DNA of 64,000 bases from Flavivirga abyssicola (GTDB taxonomy: Bacteria > Bacteroidota > Bacteroidia > Flavobacteriales > Flavobacteriaceae). Position numbers and translations under genes: made by a program. The notes under the pieces were generated by a model. The model saw only the letters and a list, made by a program, of their open reading frames with translations, was not told the origin of the DNA and ran no database searches. Shown in pieces: positions 27,176 to 36,591 of this stretch. The stretch spans positions 1,351,001 through 1,415,000 of the forward strand of contig NZ_CP141266.1 in the NCBI RefSeq assembly GCF_030540775.2, in the 5' to 3' direction. Position 1 is the first letter of the stretch. Every line of letters starts with the position of its first letter.

Positions 27176-30100
27176 TTATTGCCTTAAATTGTGCCCAATA
27201 ATACTTTCTGCATCAAATCTATAAACTTTTCCTTGATAAATAAATTTTTCTTGTAAAGTTGTTCTAGTACCAGCTATAACCCCATAAGGTCTAGCAGCAT
27301 TAACTTTTTTACGTAATCTACTAAGTGCTGCTCTTGCCACAAAACTAGTCATAACCTTTCTATATTGTTGATTATAAAGCTGGTCGAGTCCTACCTGAGC
27401 TTGATTTACAGTTACACCTGTTTCAGCAGAATTACGAGCAACCGTTGAAGCTATGTTTGTTGTACCTTGTTGAAATTGAAACCTCATTACAGATGTTTCG
27501 TCTCTAGGTTTATTTGTATAATCATCTGGGTCTAAAACTCTAGCTGTTTCATCTGGATGAGGTGCAGTATCTACTAATATAGCCCATAAAAGTACAGCTA
27601 ATCCAACATTTCCACCGCCACCCGGTCCAACTTTTGGTGCAGTTGGAGTTGGTACTGGTTGAGTCCCCGGAAGTGGAACAATCGGTGATAACCCCGGTCC
27701 AACAAATCCTTGAGAAACTTCTCCAGAACTACTACTGTTATTACTACTACCCCCGGAAGTTCCAACTACAACGACTTCATCTAATTCTTCAACCGTATAT
27801 CTTTCCCATTCAGTTCCATTAAATATATATTGACTTCCATTTGCAATAGTATAAATATCATTCTCTTTAGCTGTAGAAGGGTCTGGACAATCTGGACATA
27901 AGCCTGAAGGGTCATTAAATACTATTGGATTATTCCAAGCAAAAGCATATGGTGATTTATCCAACTGTGGATATAATTCAGCCAATGGGTCAACCGTGTT
28001 AAATCTACCTATTGCAGCATCGTATCCTCTCCAATCAAATTCATACATATCTAAGCTTAAAGCCTCTTCATATTCTTTACCATTATATTTATGATATTTA
28101 TTCTCTACTCCATTAATATTATAATTATACCCTTTATGTTTAAGTCCAAAAGGATAGTAGTTGTTTTCTTCTAAAATTTCAACCGTTGCAGGATCGTTAG
28201 CTTTACGAATGCTTAAATTATCGAACCATGCTGTACTTGTGGGACTGGTAGAACCATTATTATATATATTGACTCTGAGGTTTATTTTATCAATATTGGT
28301 CGGAACCGTTACACGCTGCTCTAAATAAACCCACCGGTCCTTAGTATAAATATGATGAACTTCTGAAACTTCAGTAAAATATCCTGTTTCAGTATCTTCA
28401 TTCATAAAGAAAGACAATGATACCCAAGAACCATTATCACGACCTGAGGTTTCTGCATAAAACCATCCGGAAAATATATAATCTGTAGCTACTGAATTAT
28501 TTATCGGAATCCAGTCATTGGAGTGGGCATAAAAACTACCTTCGGAATTGGCATGTATCTTTATTGACGTATCTCCAGACAGCGAATGCTCATTGTCTAA
28601 CTGAGCAGAAATACCATATAGCGCACCAACACTATCCCAACCGCTACTACTATTATTATCCAGACTATCATAGAAAACAGTACTGGATCCACCAGTTACA
28701 TAACCATCACCATTACTATCTTTATAACTTAACCTTACATTCCCTAAATGATCCTTGTATTGGTATACATAATCAAAACCACCAGAAGCATCAGGTTCTG
28801 CGTAACCTTCAGGTTGGTTAAAGAATTTCAAAGTTTCATTATCCGCTTCTCCTTCATAGATATAATTGCCAGAGTATAAAGTTGTTTTTGGCATTTGCAA
28901 AATACTATGTTTCGTCTTTTTTAACTTTATTCCATTAGCATCATAAATATATTGGATAGTTCCGTCATGAATATCATTAAAAATGGTAATCTGAGTAGGC
29001 AAATTTAAATGATTATATGAAATAGAGGTAATACCTTTATTTTTGTCTTCAATCATGTTTCCATTAGCATCATACATATAATCATCACCTATTGTATTAC
29101 CATCTTTAAAGCCTTCTACACCTATTGCGGAAAGTCCATAAGAATCGGTTACGCTACATAGCTGATTCCCATTATATGCATAGGTTAAATTATCCATAGC
29201 AGTATTATGATTGATATTATTAGGGTTTTGCATGTTACGACTAAGTTTTTCTATATTTCCGTTTCGATCATATTTATAAATATACGAATTGTATTTACGA
29301 TTAAAGCTATGGTTTTCTGCATAATAAGCTTTTGTAAACCTGTTAAGAGCATCATAATTGTAAGTATAATGCCTTAGTTCACTATCTATATTATCAGTTT
29401 TCCAAAAGGCGTGGCTTATATTACCATTATATAATGGTTTATTATAGCTTGTTGATGTTGTGGGGCCTTGTGGATTATTATAATTTAAACCAAATGCAAA
29501 TAAATCGGATCCTTCATGCAAATTGGTGGGGTTGTTAATGGTTTTTAGCCAACCTCTAATATTATAAGTGTAATCTACATTTTGCAACCTGCCTTGTGCT
29601 GTTTTGCCTCCAACGCCTTTTCTGGTTAATTGCCCGAACTCATCATAATGATTCTCTGCAATAACCTCTGTGTTACTATTAATTTGTTGCGTTTGCTTAA
29701 TTAATCTGCCAGCATGGTCGTAATCAAAATAATCAGTTGTTGTGATGGTGTTTTGCCCTGTTTTGGAATGTGTCGTGGTGGTTTCAAAAACTTGCCCTGT
29801 AAAACTTAGCTTACTTTTTACTTTATCTGTAGTATTTAAATAATCGTTAAAGCTATATACATAAATGGGTCTGGATTTATCATCATAATAATTTACAGTG
29901 GTTATCCAATCATCAGTGTTTAAAACTCTTACTTTACTTCCGGTAGCTAAACCTTTTGCGTTGATTATTGGTGTGACACCATATGAATCCTCTGAGTTCC
30001 CTGATGCCTTATCAAAAGTGTAGTTGTCGTAGTAATTGACGGTGTATATTTCTGATATACCTGTAGGTATTGCATCATTAGAATAATAAATACTGGTCCC

Positions 30101-31666
30101 TCCCAAAGAAATAGCTGAGTTCGTTTTGGTAACAAATTGAGAATAGGTAGAAATATTGTTTGCAAGGTTTTGCATTGTTGATCTATTGATAGCACTCGAT
30201 TGTGTATGTAGACCTGTATAAGCAACCCTGCCAAAAGCATCATATTTGGTGAATAACCATTTATTGTCATCTCTTAGATTAGCATCTTGAGTTAATACAG
30301 GTTGGTCTAACCTATTATACACGATATACTCCCAGCCTTTACCAGGGATCCGCTTTTCTATCAATCTGTTTCTATGATCGTACTTATACTGATAGCCTAA
30401 AGTATCTAAATCGCTTTGTGTGATACTATTGGGGCTGAATGAAGCTTGTGAATTATTTAAATTTCCTGTAAAATAAAATTCACCATAAGTGGGTACAACA
30501 GTCCCATTAGAGTTAAAATATAAATCCCCATTAGAGATATAGGCGGTTCCTAAAATTAACCGATCAGCATTATCATAATCGTAATATTCTATTTCACCAA
30601 GATCCATATCTGGTAAAGGCAGAGCGTAATCTATTTTTACAATTTTTCCTGTTTTTAAAGGAGAATTGGGGATTCCACTTTCATCCATAGAAAAATAAAT
30701 TTTTCCACTATCATCTGTCATGTAAACATAAATATCTGTAGAAGTGTAATTGGAATTTACATAGGCGTTAGTAATATTATAGTATTTGCTTGGTCGTTCT
30801 AGATAGTTTTGAATGATCGATTTATACGTATTCAATTTTGGCGGCAATACATAGGTTAAATTCCCAAAATCATCAAAGATATAATAGGTGTCGTGCCATT
30901 TTCCAGCATCATAAGTGCGTTTTAATACAACTCTACCCTGTTTGTCTTTATACTCTTCTGTGGTATGATCGTTAGGATAGGTTTGTCCTGGCTGCCAATT
31001 CTCGTCTTTGGTAATGGTTTTATATAATTCTGATGGGGCATAAACATCTTCATCCACCAATTGAGGGGCTTCGGTATTTCCTGTTGGAAAGGATACATTA
31101 AAATGTCTTACATAGTCATCTACTGTGTTGGTAGTATATTCAAATTTAATGGTATGGTCGGTATCATTTGCTGTATCTACTGCCCAATCGGCACCTGGCG
31201 CACCTTGTTCTAGAATCCTACCCAATGGTGAGGCTTCTAAATGCTTTTCTGAATAAGGGTTTAAAGTGTTTTCGTATTTTGGTGTATTGTAAAAATTTTG
31301 TGTTGCCAATTCTACATCTCCTGTTCTTATATTCAAACTTCCACTACCTTCTGCAAATGGTAAATACTCCTTGGTTTGCCTTCCAAATTCATCATATCCC
31401 ATATGGGTGATAATATCCTCACTATTACCTCCTGTTTGTTTTGCTATACTTTGTATAGGTCTTCCCAATCCATCATAATAGGTGACGGATTCTATTTTAT
31501 CGTTTGCTGCTAAATTGATACTGGTATTTGTTTTGGTAATACCATCTTGTGTCTTTACACGGTAAATGGTGCTTTTTATGTAGTTCTCGGTAATGCTTTG
31601 CCCCATTGCTAATGATGAAACAAAAGTTACAGCTAAAATATATAGTAACTTTTTCATAATTATCAT
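27176..31666 (-). CDS. RHS-repeat polymorphic toxin (DUF6443-type)
   Basis: 1496 residues. Signal peptide (LLYILAVTFVSSLAMGQ), then a DUF6443-like N-terminal region (TNTSINLAANDKIESVTYYD, GLGRPIQSIA), many YD repeats (YDEFGRQTKEY, YDAFGRVAYTG, YDALNRFTKAYY), and the RHS core near 1195-1256 (GYDAAIGRFNTVDPLAE, then SPYAFAWNNPIVFNDPSGL). About 240 residues follow: an EVVVVGT segment, Ser/Gly/Pro-rich linker, a hydrophobic stretch (GLAVLLWAILV), then ~110 residues ending RPYGVIAGTRTTLQEKFIYQ...IIGHNLRQ, the candidate toxin domain, of no family I know. Start is Met1 (31666) or Met4 (31657). It begins 3 bp after the upstream YD-repeat gene. Confidence 0.85.
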   Translation of the reverse strand: MIIMKKLLYILAVTFVSSLAMGQSITENYIKSTIYRVKTQDGITKTNTSINLAANDKIESVTYYDGLGRPIQSIAKQTGGNSEDIITHMGYDEFGRQTKEYLPFAEGSGSLNIRTGDVELATQNFYNTPKYENTLNPYSEKHLEASPLGRILEQGAPGADWAVDTANDTDHTIKFEYTTNTVDDYVRHFNVSFPTGNTEAPQLVDEDVYAPSELYKTITKDENWQPGQTYPNDHTTEEYKDKQGRVVLKRTYDAGKWHDTYYIFDDFGNLTYVLPPKLNTYKSIIQNYLERPSKYYNITNAYVNSNYTSTDIYVYMTDDSGKIYFSMDESGIPNSPLKTGKIVKIDYALPLPDMDLGEIEYYDYDNADRLILGTAYISNGDLYFNSNGTVVPTYGEFYFTGNLNNSQASFSPNSITQSDLDTLGYQYKYDHRNRLIEKRIPGKGWEYIVYNRLDQPVLTQDANLRDDNKWLFTKYDAFGRVAYTGLHTQSSAINRSTMQNLANNISTYSQFVTKTNSAISLGGTSIYYSNDAIPTGISEIYTVNYYDNYTFDKASGNSEDSYGVTPIINAKGLATGSKVRVLNTDDWITTVNYYDDKSRPIYVYSFNDYLNTTDKVKSKLSFTGQVFETTTTHSKTGQNTITTTDYFDYDHAGRLIKQTQQINSNTEVIAENHYDEFGQLTRKGVGGKTAQGRLQNVDYTYNIRGWLKTINNPTNLHEGSDLFAFGLNYNNPQGPTTSTSYNKPLYNGNISHAFWKTDNIDSELRHYTYNYDALNRFTKAYYAENHSFNRKYNSYIYKYDRNGNIEKLSRNMQNPNNINHNTAMDNLTYAYNGNQLCSVTDSYGLSAIGVEGFKDGNTIGDDYMYDANGNMIEDKNKGITSISYNHLNLPTQITIFNDIHDGTIQYIYDANGIKLKKTKHSILQMPKTTLYSGNYIYEGEADNETLKFFNQPEGYAEPDASGGFDYVYQYKDHLGNVRLSYKDSNGDGYVTGGSSTVFYDSLDNNSSSGWDSVGALYGISAQLDNEHSLSGDTSIKIHANSEGSFYAHSNDWIPINNSVATDYIFSGWFYAETSGRDNGSWVSLSFFMNEDTETGYFTEVSEVHHIYTKDRWVYLEQRVTVPTNIDKINLRVNIYNNGSTSPTSTAWFDNLSIRKANDPATVEILEENNYYPFGLKHKGYNYNINGVENKYHKYNGKEYEEALSLDMYEFDWRGYDAAIGRFNTVDPLAELYPQLDKSPYAFAWNNPIVFNDPSGLCPDCPDPSTAKENDIYTIANGSQYIFNGTEWERYTVEELDEVVVVGTSGGSSNNSSSSGEVSQGFVGPGLSPIVPLPGTQPVPTPTAPKVGPGGGGNVGLAVLLWAILVDTAPHPDETARVLDPDDYTNKPRDETSVMRFQFQQGTTNIASTVARNSAETGVTVNQAQVGLDQLYNQQYRKVMTSFVARAALSRLRKKVNAARPYGVIAGTRTTLQEKFIYQGKVYRFDAESIIGHNLRQ

Positions 31667-31669
31667 GGT

Positions 31670-34600
31670 TTATTGTTTGTAATTGTATTCGTTTTCGCTT
31701 AATAGATTGCCATCTGCATCTTTTACGAACTCTAAACGATTGAAATCATCATATTCATAGTACATGGTATAGCCTTTGGGATCGGTGACGCTGGTTACTC
31801 CTATCAGGGGATCGTAAGTGTAGGTGGTGACCATGGCATCGGGCAACCCTGTCCTGATCTTATTCAGAGTAGTCATCATAGTATTTTGATTATACGTTCC
31901 GTTTTTAACCTCAGTCAATTCATTAGATGTTAAAGTAGCTATAGCTGATGCATATGTTGCGTTTTCTATCCTAGCAACAGGAAACTGTTCATTATAACCC
32001 CATATATAAACTATAGGCGTTCCATCTTTTTTGGAAACTTCCAAAGGTTTGCCTTGTGTATCGTAATTCTGATAAACAATTCTATCCTCCATCGGCAGAG
32101 ATCTTTTTGAAATTTTGATTTTTTCAGGCATCACAATATCATCCTCTACAGTAGACGGAGAGTTTTGATGCCAAAGTTTATAATCGGTTGTACTTTTTGA
32201 AATCACAGTGCCATCTATTGCTATAGCAGTGGTAACTGGGCTCCCTACCATATTTTTGTCTATCATTTGCTGAGGAAAAACAACCCATGACGGCTTGGTT
32301 GCTGCTATAGGTAAATAAGAACTTGATAATGGATAATAGTAATATGTTGATTGCGTTTTATTATTTGAAAACACAGTACTCTTAGAATACAACTGAGTAT
32401 TATCATATATATAATTTGTAGTAATAGAGATAGGATTATTTTCATCACCCGTATCATAAACTTTTTTAGTTGAAGAGTTTAAGTCTACAAAAGATGAAAC
32501 TTCTGGATATAAACATACGGGGAAAGTAAAATTACCCAATGGGTGATAATAATTGCCACTTCCTCCATTTCCTCCAATTTGAGTTAGAATAAAAGGATAC
32601 GGGATACCATACCACGCAGTATTAGATTGGTAAAGCTTATAATCAAAATTTGTGCTTTCTACTATCGAAAAATCACCTCCATAAAACTTATATATTTTTT
32701 CATTCTGTAAAAGTCCATTTAATGGTGAGCTAAGGCTAGGAAAATTTTGAGGTCCATGAGAATGCCCACCAAGACCACTATCGTCTATATAGTTATAATA
32801 TTCAGAAACAATTTTGCCATTGGCTACGTTTAATGAATCTACGCTAGTTTCTGTGACAACACTATAACCTAACATTTTACCATTAGCAGAAGTAGAGAAT
32901 GATTTTTTTGAAGTATTAGTTCTATAATACTTCAAAAAATCTGAGTAAAAGCTGGGGCTTCCAGGAGCACTTGGCATATAATTCTCCCGAACTTCATGAA
33001 TCCAATAATTGTAAATGGGCTTATGTAATAGGACACCCGAAGGAATGGTTACGTCATTGTTATCGACTTTTGTGTAATTAAATAATTTGCGTTCAATTGT
33101 TGTACCATCATAATCTTTGTTTATAATTTCTGCAATTCTTACTCCCGGTCCAATTTCTGATCTATCATTATAGTCACGGTAATTGTATGATATCTTTGCC
33201 TTAGCTATACTAAGAACATTACCCGCTGTTTGTATCCATGTTGCAGGCTCATTACTACTATTCGCGTCAATCCTATCTTGTATATCATCAATGTCATTAT
33301 GAGTTACAATAGTATATGTTCCCGCTGGTAGCGTAACAAAAATTTGGAATGAGCAGTTTTGTTCAGCTAAGGGACTACCATTGCCGCCAGGTTCTGTTTG
33401 AATTTCACAATAAGCATCTTCAGGAGCACTACTACTTCCACTTTGAAAATTCCACAATCCAGCATAACCCCCTCCATTTTTAGTTAAACTCACATATAAA
33501 TCAGAAGATGAAAAGGAACTATTTCTACTTAAGAATAAAATATCTATTGCTGCTACTTTCTGTTCGGTTAAAGTAAAAGAGTTCGCTTCTTGGTAGTAAG
33601 TACTATTGTTGTAACCTCCACTGTATTCTGAGCTAGTAGTAACAGAAGTCTCTTTATTTACATAATCTACAGCATATTCATTAGGCTCATATTTAAACGT
33701 TGTACTTCCTTTAGTAGGGTAGGTAATTTTTTCTAAAAGACAGGCATCTACAACATTGGGGTTTGGCTCTACATCAGCTCCAGCATATGGTATATCTAAA
33801 ATAGTCTGCTTAGGTAAGTAAGTGAAATTTCGTGTGTTATTAAAATATCCATATCTATCAACACTAAAAGATGTTTTGGGAGGGAGTTGTATGCTATTGT
33901 ATTCAAATTCATGAATCTTAGGGGAAGCATTCAAGTTATTACCATATTCTTTAATTCTATCTAATCTTAACCTTTTAAGGTTAGTTTGAGAATCAAAGAA
34001 GAATAAAGAGGGAACATATGAGGGGTTTGAAGTATTAGCATCAAAATAAGAATATTCAAACTCGATTTTCTTGTGTAAAATTGATGTTCCCGAATTGGAA
34101 TATCTATAAACTTCTATTGCTTCCAGTTTCTTAGCACCATTTCCTTTAATATCCTCTCTGGGATTAGAATTATCATTAACGATAAATTTTATGAAACCTT
34201 GAGTAAATTCTATTTTACTCAATACTGATTTTTGAGTCATAGATTGCGATTCAACAGAGGCGACACCAGAAGGTTGACTTCCAGAGTTACTCGTTTGCCC
34301 AGGAAAATAAACTTTACTCACCTTTGTTGAAACTGTTGAATAAGTTATATCGTTAAGTGTTGTATTTTCATAAAAAAAATCAACTTTATCTCCATTTTTT
34401 GAAGTAATATTAGTCATAAACCAATTCATTGGAAAATAACCAGTACTATTTCCTCCTGAACTCAACGTTGAACTTTGTTCTACACCTCCTAAATTATTTG
34501 AAAAGGACCTGTTACCGTACTTATAAATGGTTCCATCTGTATTCGTAATTTTAAAATATGCATTGTCCAACGTAGTACCCTCTTCAATTTTTACAAGACT

Positions 34601-35218
34601 TAACGATTTATTTACAAAATTGTAATTGTCTTTATTATAAAACTCTCCCGATCCTCCTGGAAAAGAATAGTTGAAGTGGTCTGCCTGAAAATTGAAATGA
34701 TTGTATATCGCTGGATTAGCACCTGAACCTAAGAAATAAGATCCTATTTCAGATAAACTTTTATGACTTATCCCTCTAAATACTCTGGAAATACCATAAA
34801 GATTATAACTAGAATTGATTGATGAAGAAACAAATGTTTCAGGTAAGATGTTACTTTGTCCCCATTCCCCAAATGGAGTTCCAAAATTCCCTAGCTGGTC
34901 TGAACCTCCTCGAGGGTCTCTAGATATCATTCCTCCTGGAGTTAAAGACCAACCTAAGCCTACCCATGTAGCATCTTCTTGAACTTTAAACCCTCCTGCA
35001 TGATAATTTAATGTAATAGGCACAGAAATATCACCTTCCACTATGGTATATAAAGGAATAGATATTTGTGGTACACCAGTATATTTGCTAACAGGTGTAT
35101 TGCCATATTTTCCCAATGTAGCAGCTTCAGGTGTTGGAGTAATAATCTCTGGAAGTTCTTGTGCAATTGTTGGACTTATTATAAATAAAAAAATCAGATA
35201 TAAAAAACGTATACTCAT
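31670..35218 (-). CDS. YD-repeat/SpvB-like secreted partner of the RHS toxin
   Basis: 1182 residues with a signal peptide (MSIRFLYLIFLFIISPTIAQ). The N terminus has the pattern ATLGKYGNTPVSKYTGVPQI then NYHAGGFKVQEDATWVGLGW, found in large Bacteroidota proteins encoded just upstream of DUF6443/RHS genes. The C-terminal ~250 residues carry YD-type repeats (VYIWGYNEQFPVARIENATY, TTYTYDPLIGVTSVTDPKGY, YYEYDDFNRLEFVKDADGN). It has no toxin-like tail and no T9SS signal. It is first in the operon and 3 bp before the RHS gene. By analogy it may build part of the shell around the toxin; that is inference. Confidence 0.8.
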   Translation of the reverse strand: MSIRFLYLIFLFIISPTIAQELPEIITPTPEAATLGKYGNTPVSKYTGVPQISIPLYTIVEGDISVPITLNYHAGGFKVQEDATWVGLGWSLTPGGMISRDPRGGSDQLGNFGTPFGEWGQSNILPETFVSSSINSSYNLYGISRVFRGISHKSLSEIGSYFLGSGANPAIYNHFNFQADHFNYSFPGGSGEFYNKDNYNFVNKSLSLVKIEEGTTLDNAYFKITNTDGTIYKYGNRSFSNNLGGVEQSSTLSSGGNSTGYFPMNWFMTNITSKNGDKVDFFYENTTLNDITYSTVSTKVSKVYFPGQTSNSGSQPSGVASVESQSMTQKSVLSKIEFTQGFIKFIVNDNSNPREDIKGNGAKKLEAIEVYRYSNSGTSILHKKIEFEYSYFDANTSNPSYVPSLFFFDSQTNLKRLRLDRIKEYGNNLNASPKIHEFEYNSIQLPPKTSFSVDRYGYFNNTRNFTYLPKQTILDIPYAGADVEPNPNVVDACLLEKITYPTKGSTTFKYEPNEYAVDYVNKETSVTTSSEYSGGYNNSTYYQEANSFTLTEQKVAAIDILFLSRNSSFSSSDLYVSLTKNGGGYAGLWNFQSGSSSAPEDAYCEIQTEPGGNGSPLAEQNCSFQIFVTLPAGTYTIVTHNDIDDIQDRIDANSSNEPATWIQTAGNVLSIAKAKISYNYRDYNDRSEIGPGVRIAEIINKDYDGTTIERKLFNYTKVDNNDVTIPSGVLLHKPIYNYWIHEVRENYMPSAPGSPSFYSDFLKYYRTNTSKKSFSTSANGKMLGYSVVTETSVDSLNVANGKIVSEYYNYIDDSGLGGHSHGPQNFPSLSSPLNGLLQNEKIYKFYGGDFSIVESTNFDYKLYQSNTAWYGIPYPFILTQIGGNGGSGNYYHPLGNFTFPVCLYPEVSSFVDLNSSTKKVYDTGDENNPISITTNYIYDNTQLYSKSTVFSNNKTQSTYYYYPLSSSYLPIAATKPSWVVFPQQMIDKNMVGSPVTTAIAIDGTVISKSTTDYKLWHQNSPSTVEDDIVMPEKIKISKRSLPMEDRIVYQNYDTQGKPLEVSKKDGTPIVYIWGYNEQFPVARIENATYASAIATLTSNELTEVKNGTYNQNTMMTTLNKIRTGLPDAMVTTYTYDPLIGVTSVTDPKGYTMYYEYDDFNRLEFVKDADGNLLSENEYNYKQ

Positions 35219-35263
35219 AATATTATGGTTTTTGTACGCTTTGAAATTAAGAACGTTTTATAA

Positions 35264-35294
35264 ATTAAAAGTAAGGTTTTACCTTACTTTTAAT
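35264..35294. promoter_or_regulatory. Palindrome upstream of the RHS operon
   Basis: Arms of 14 bases containing AAGTAAGGT and ACCTTACTT, 3 bases apart, centred about 60 bp before the start of the YD-repeat gene. The core recurs at 36358-36382. The position suits an operator; it could instead be a hairpin in the leader RNA. Confidence 0.5.
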
Positions 35295-35338
35295 AAGGTT
35301 TAAAAATATTTTACAAAAACCTGTAAATCAAATAATTA

Positions 35339-36251
35339 ACTCAAGTTTCCTATTTCTAAATTAGGTGTTTCATTTGAAACGCCATTACAAAGAGAATGAG
35401 TTTTATGATAAAACCTTTGGTTGTTACCGCACAGATTCTTCTTGGCATAAGACTACATATCTGACTTATTGAGGTTTCAATGATTTTTCTCATAGTTTCC
35501 TTTATATAAGCCATATAAGGTTTATCTTTTCTTTTTGAATTGGATTTTCTAGTGATTTGTAAATGCACTTGCTCCACTTCTTCAAAAAGGTCTTCAATCT
35601 CATAATCTGTATAACCACTATCACCATACAGAGAACTCTCTGGTGGTAAATCGTGATGCATACGTTGTAAGATTTGAGAGTCGTGTTCTTTACCAGCAAC
35701 AAAGTACATTTCTACAGGAATACCGTCTTTAGTCGTTACGAGTTGTACTTTAAGACCATAGAAATACTCTCTTTTTGAGGCATTATAGCCTCTGAACTGT
35801 TCATCTTGAAGTAACTTACAACGTTTTATCCTAATATTGTGACATACCTTGACAGGAAAAGAATCTATAATATATTCCATCTCACAATAGATATATTTGA
35901 AAACTCTTCCTATTTCAAAAAACAGTAATAACATTAAATCTTTGATTTTATGTAAGCGCTTAGTGAAGCCACTTTTACGAAGCGTATGAGAAAAGACATG
36001 ACTTTTCATATAAGAAAGTGCCGAACTCTGATTGCCATTAAAGTACATTGCAGCAACAAGAGCTGTAGTCAATACTTGGCTATCACTAAATGTTCTACTG
36101 TTGTGTTCTTTATGGTTCATTTCTTTTAGAATATCGTCTATTATACAATAGATTCCTATAACTTTGTCTTGGAGCATTTTGAGTGATTTTTTTGTGTCGC
36201 AACTCAAAAATATCAAATCTTAATTTGCTCCTTATTTTAGGAAACTTGAGT
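35339..36251 (-). mobile_element. IS982-family insertion sequence
   Basis: A 913-bp element with perfect 14-bp terminal inverted repeats, ACTCAAGTTTCCTA at the left (35339-35352) and its complement at the right (36238-36251). It is flanked by TAATTA on both sides (35333-35338 and 36252-36257), a likely 6-bp target duplication, though that sequence is itself palindromic so exact ends could shift by a base or two. It carries one transposase gene. It sits between the two AAGTAAGGT palindromes upstream of the RHS operon. Confidence 0.85.
35356..36177 (-). CDS. IS982-family transposase
   Basis: 273 residues from the ATG at 36177 (MLQDKVIGIYCIIDDILKEM); the longer frame to 36216 starts with TTG and is less likely. 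DDE residues fit: IIDSFPVKVCHN (Asp), LYGDSGYTDYEIE (Asp) and a late Glu in KETMRKIIETSISQI. RGYNASKREYFYGLKVQLV is a family hallmark. The frame is uninterrupted and nearly fills the element, so it may be active. Confidence 0.88.
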   Translation of the reverse strand: MLQDKVIGIYCIIDDILKEMNHKEHNSRTFSDSQVLTTALVAAMYFNGNQSSALSYMKSHVFSHTLRKSGFTKRLHKIKDLMLLLFFEIGRVFKYIYCEMEYIIDSFPVKVCHNIRIKRCKLLQDEQFRGYNASKREYFYGLKVQLVTTKDGIPVEMYFVAGKEHDSQILQRMHHDLPPESSLYGDSGYTDYEIEDLFEEVEQVHLQITRKSNSKRKDKPYMAYIKETMRKIIETSISQICSLMPRRICAVTTKGFIIKLILFVMAFQMKHLI

Positions 36252-36357
36252 TAATTAAATAAAAAACAAATTAACATATTTCAATCACAAACAATCATAA
36301 ACAATTGAAATTCAATATTTTAAAGTTTTATGTTTTAATCAGAGTAGAAACCTTATC

Positions 36358-36382
36358 GAAAGTAAGGTAAAACCTTACTTTC
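36358..36382. promoter_or_regulatory. Second AAGTAAGGT palindrome
   Basis: Arms GAAAGTAAGGT and ACCTTACTTTC, 11 bases each, 3 bases apart. The core is the same as at 35264-35294. Without the IS the two palindromes would be about 150 bp apart upstream of the RHS operon. Confidence 0.5.
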
Positions 36383-36445
36383 TGTAAACAGAATACCATA
36401 AAAAGATATTAGAAAGATAGATAAGCTCATAATCTCTCAAAATCC

Positions 36446-36507
36446 ATAAAAAAAACCTATAAACCCATATACTAATATAATGTTAGGTTATATGGTAATC
36501 CATGACT
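36446..36507. repeat. Right 62-bp direct repeat of the RHS island
   Basis: Identical to 24423-24484 in the same orientation. Its right end is 8 bp before the suf -7 element, so the island abuts the suf promoter. Confidence 0.9.
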
Positions 36508-36514
36508 TATATTG

Positions 36515-36522
36515 TATATTTG
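36515..36522 (+). promoter_or_regulatory. Probable -7 element of the suf operon
   Basis: TATATTTG matches TAnnTTTG exactly, 70 bp before the first suf gene. No good TTG lies 19-21 bases upstream; that position falls within the boundary repeat, so the original upstream element may have been changed by the island. Confidence 0.45.
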
Positions 36523-36591
36523 TACTTTATTTAGAAACTGTCTTAATTAAATTATTGTGAACATATTTCTAAATCTAAACTAAAAAATAAT

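Larger units (their letters stand above)
24423..36507. mobile_element. RHS accessory island bounded by 62-bp direct repeats
   Basis: About 12 kb lying between a small conserved gene and the suf operon. It is framed by two identical 62-bp sequences and filled with accessory genes: two RHS/YD-repeat giants, probable immunity and orphan genes, two XRE regulators, repeated terminator hairpins and an IS982-type element. No integrase or recombinase other than the IS transposase is seen, so the direct repeats may mark homologous recombination between dispersed repeats rather than a site-specific element. The repeat identity is seen; the mobility is inferred. Confidence 0.55.
36252..36591. other. Gene-free stretch between IS and suf operon
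   Basis: It holds, in order, the right copy of the likely IS target site, an AT-rich stretch, the second AAGTAAGGT palindrome (36358-36382), the right 62-bp island boundary repeat (36446-36507) and the suf promoter region. No coding capacity is seen. Confidence 0.7.

Noticed and set aside
30000-30270. Frame opposite or beside the RHS gene (101 codons)
   Set aside because: It is in a different frame of the same strand as the RHS gene, with low-complexity content, and has no independent support.
24423-36507. Prophage or integrative conjugative element
   Set aside because: No integrase, phage structural, relaxase or type IV secretion genes are seen; only an IS transposase is present.
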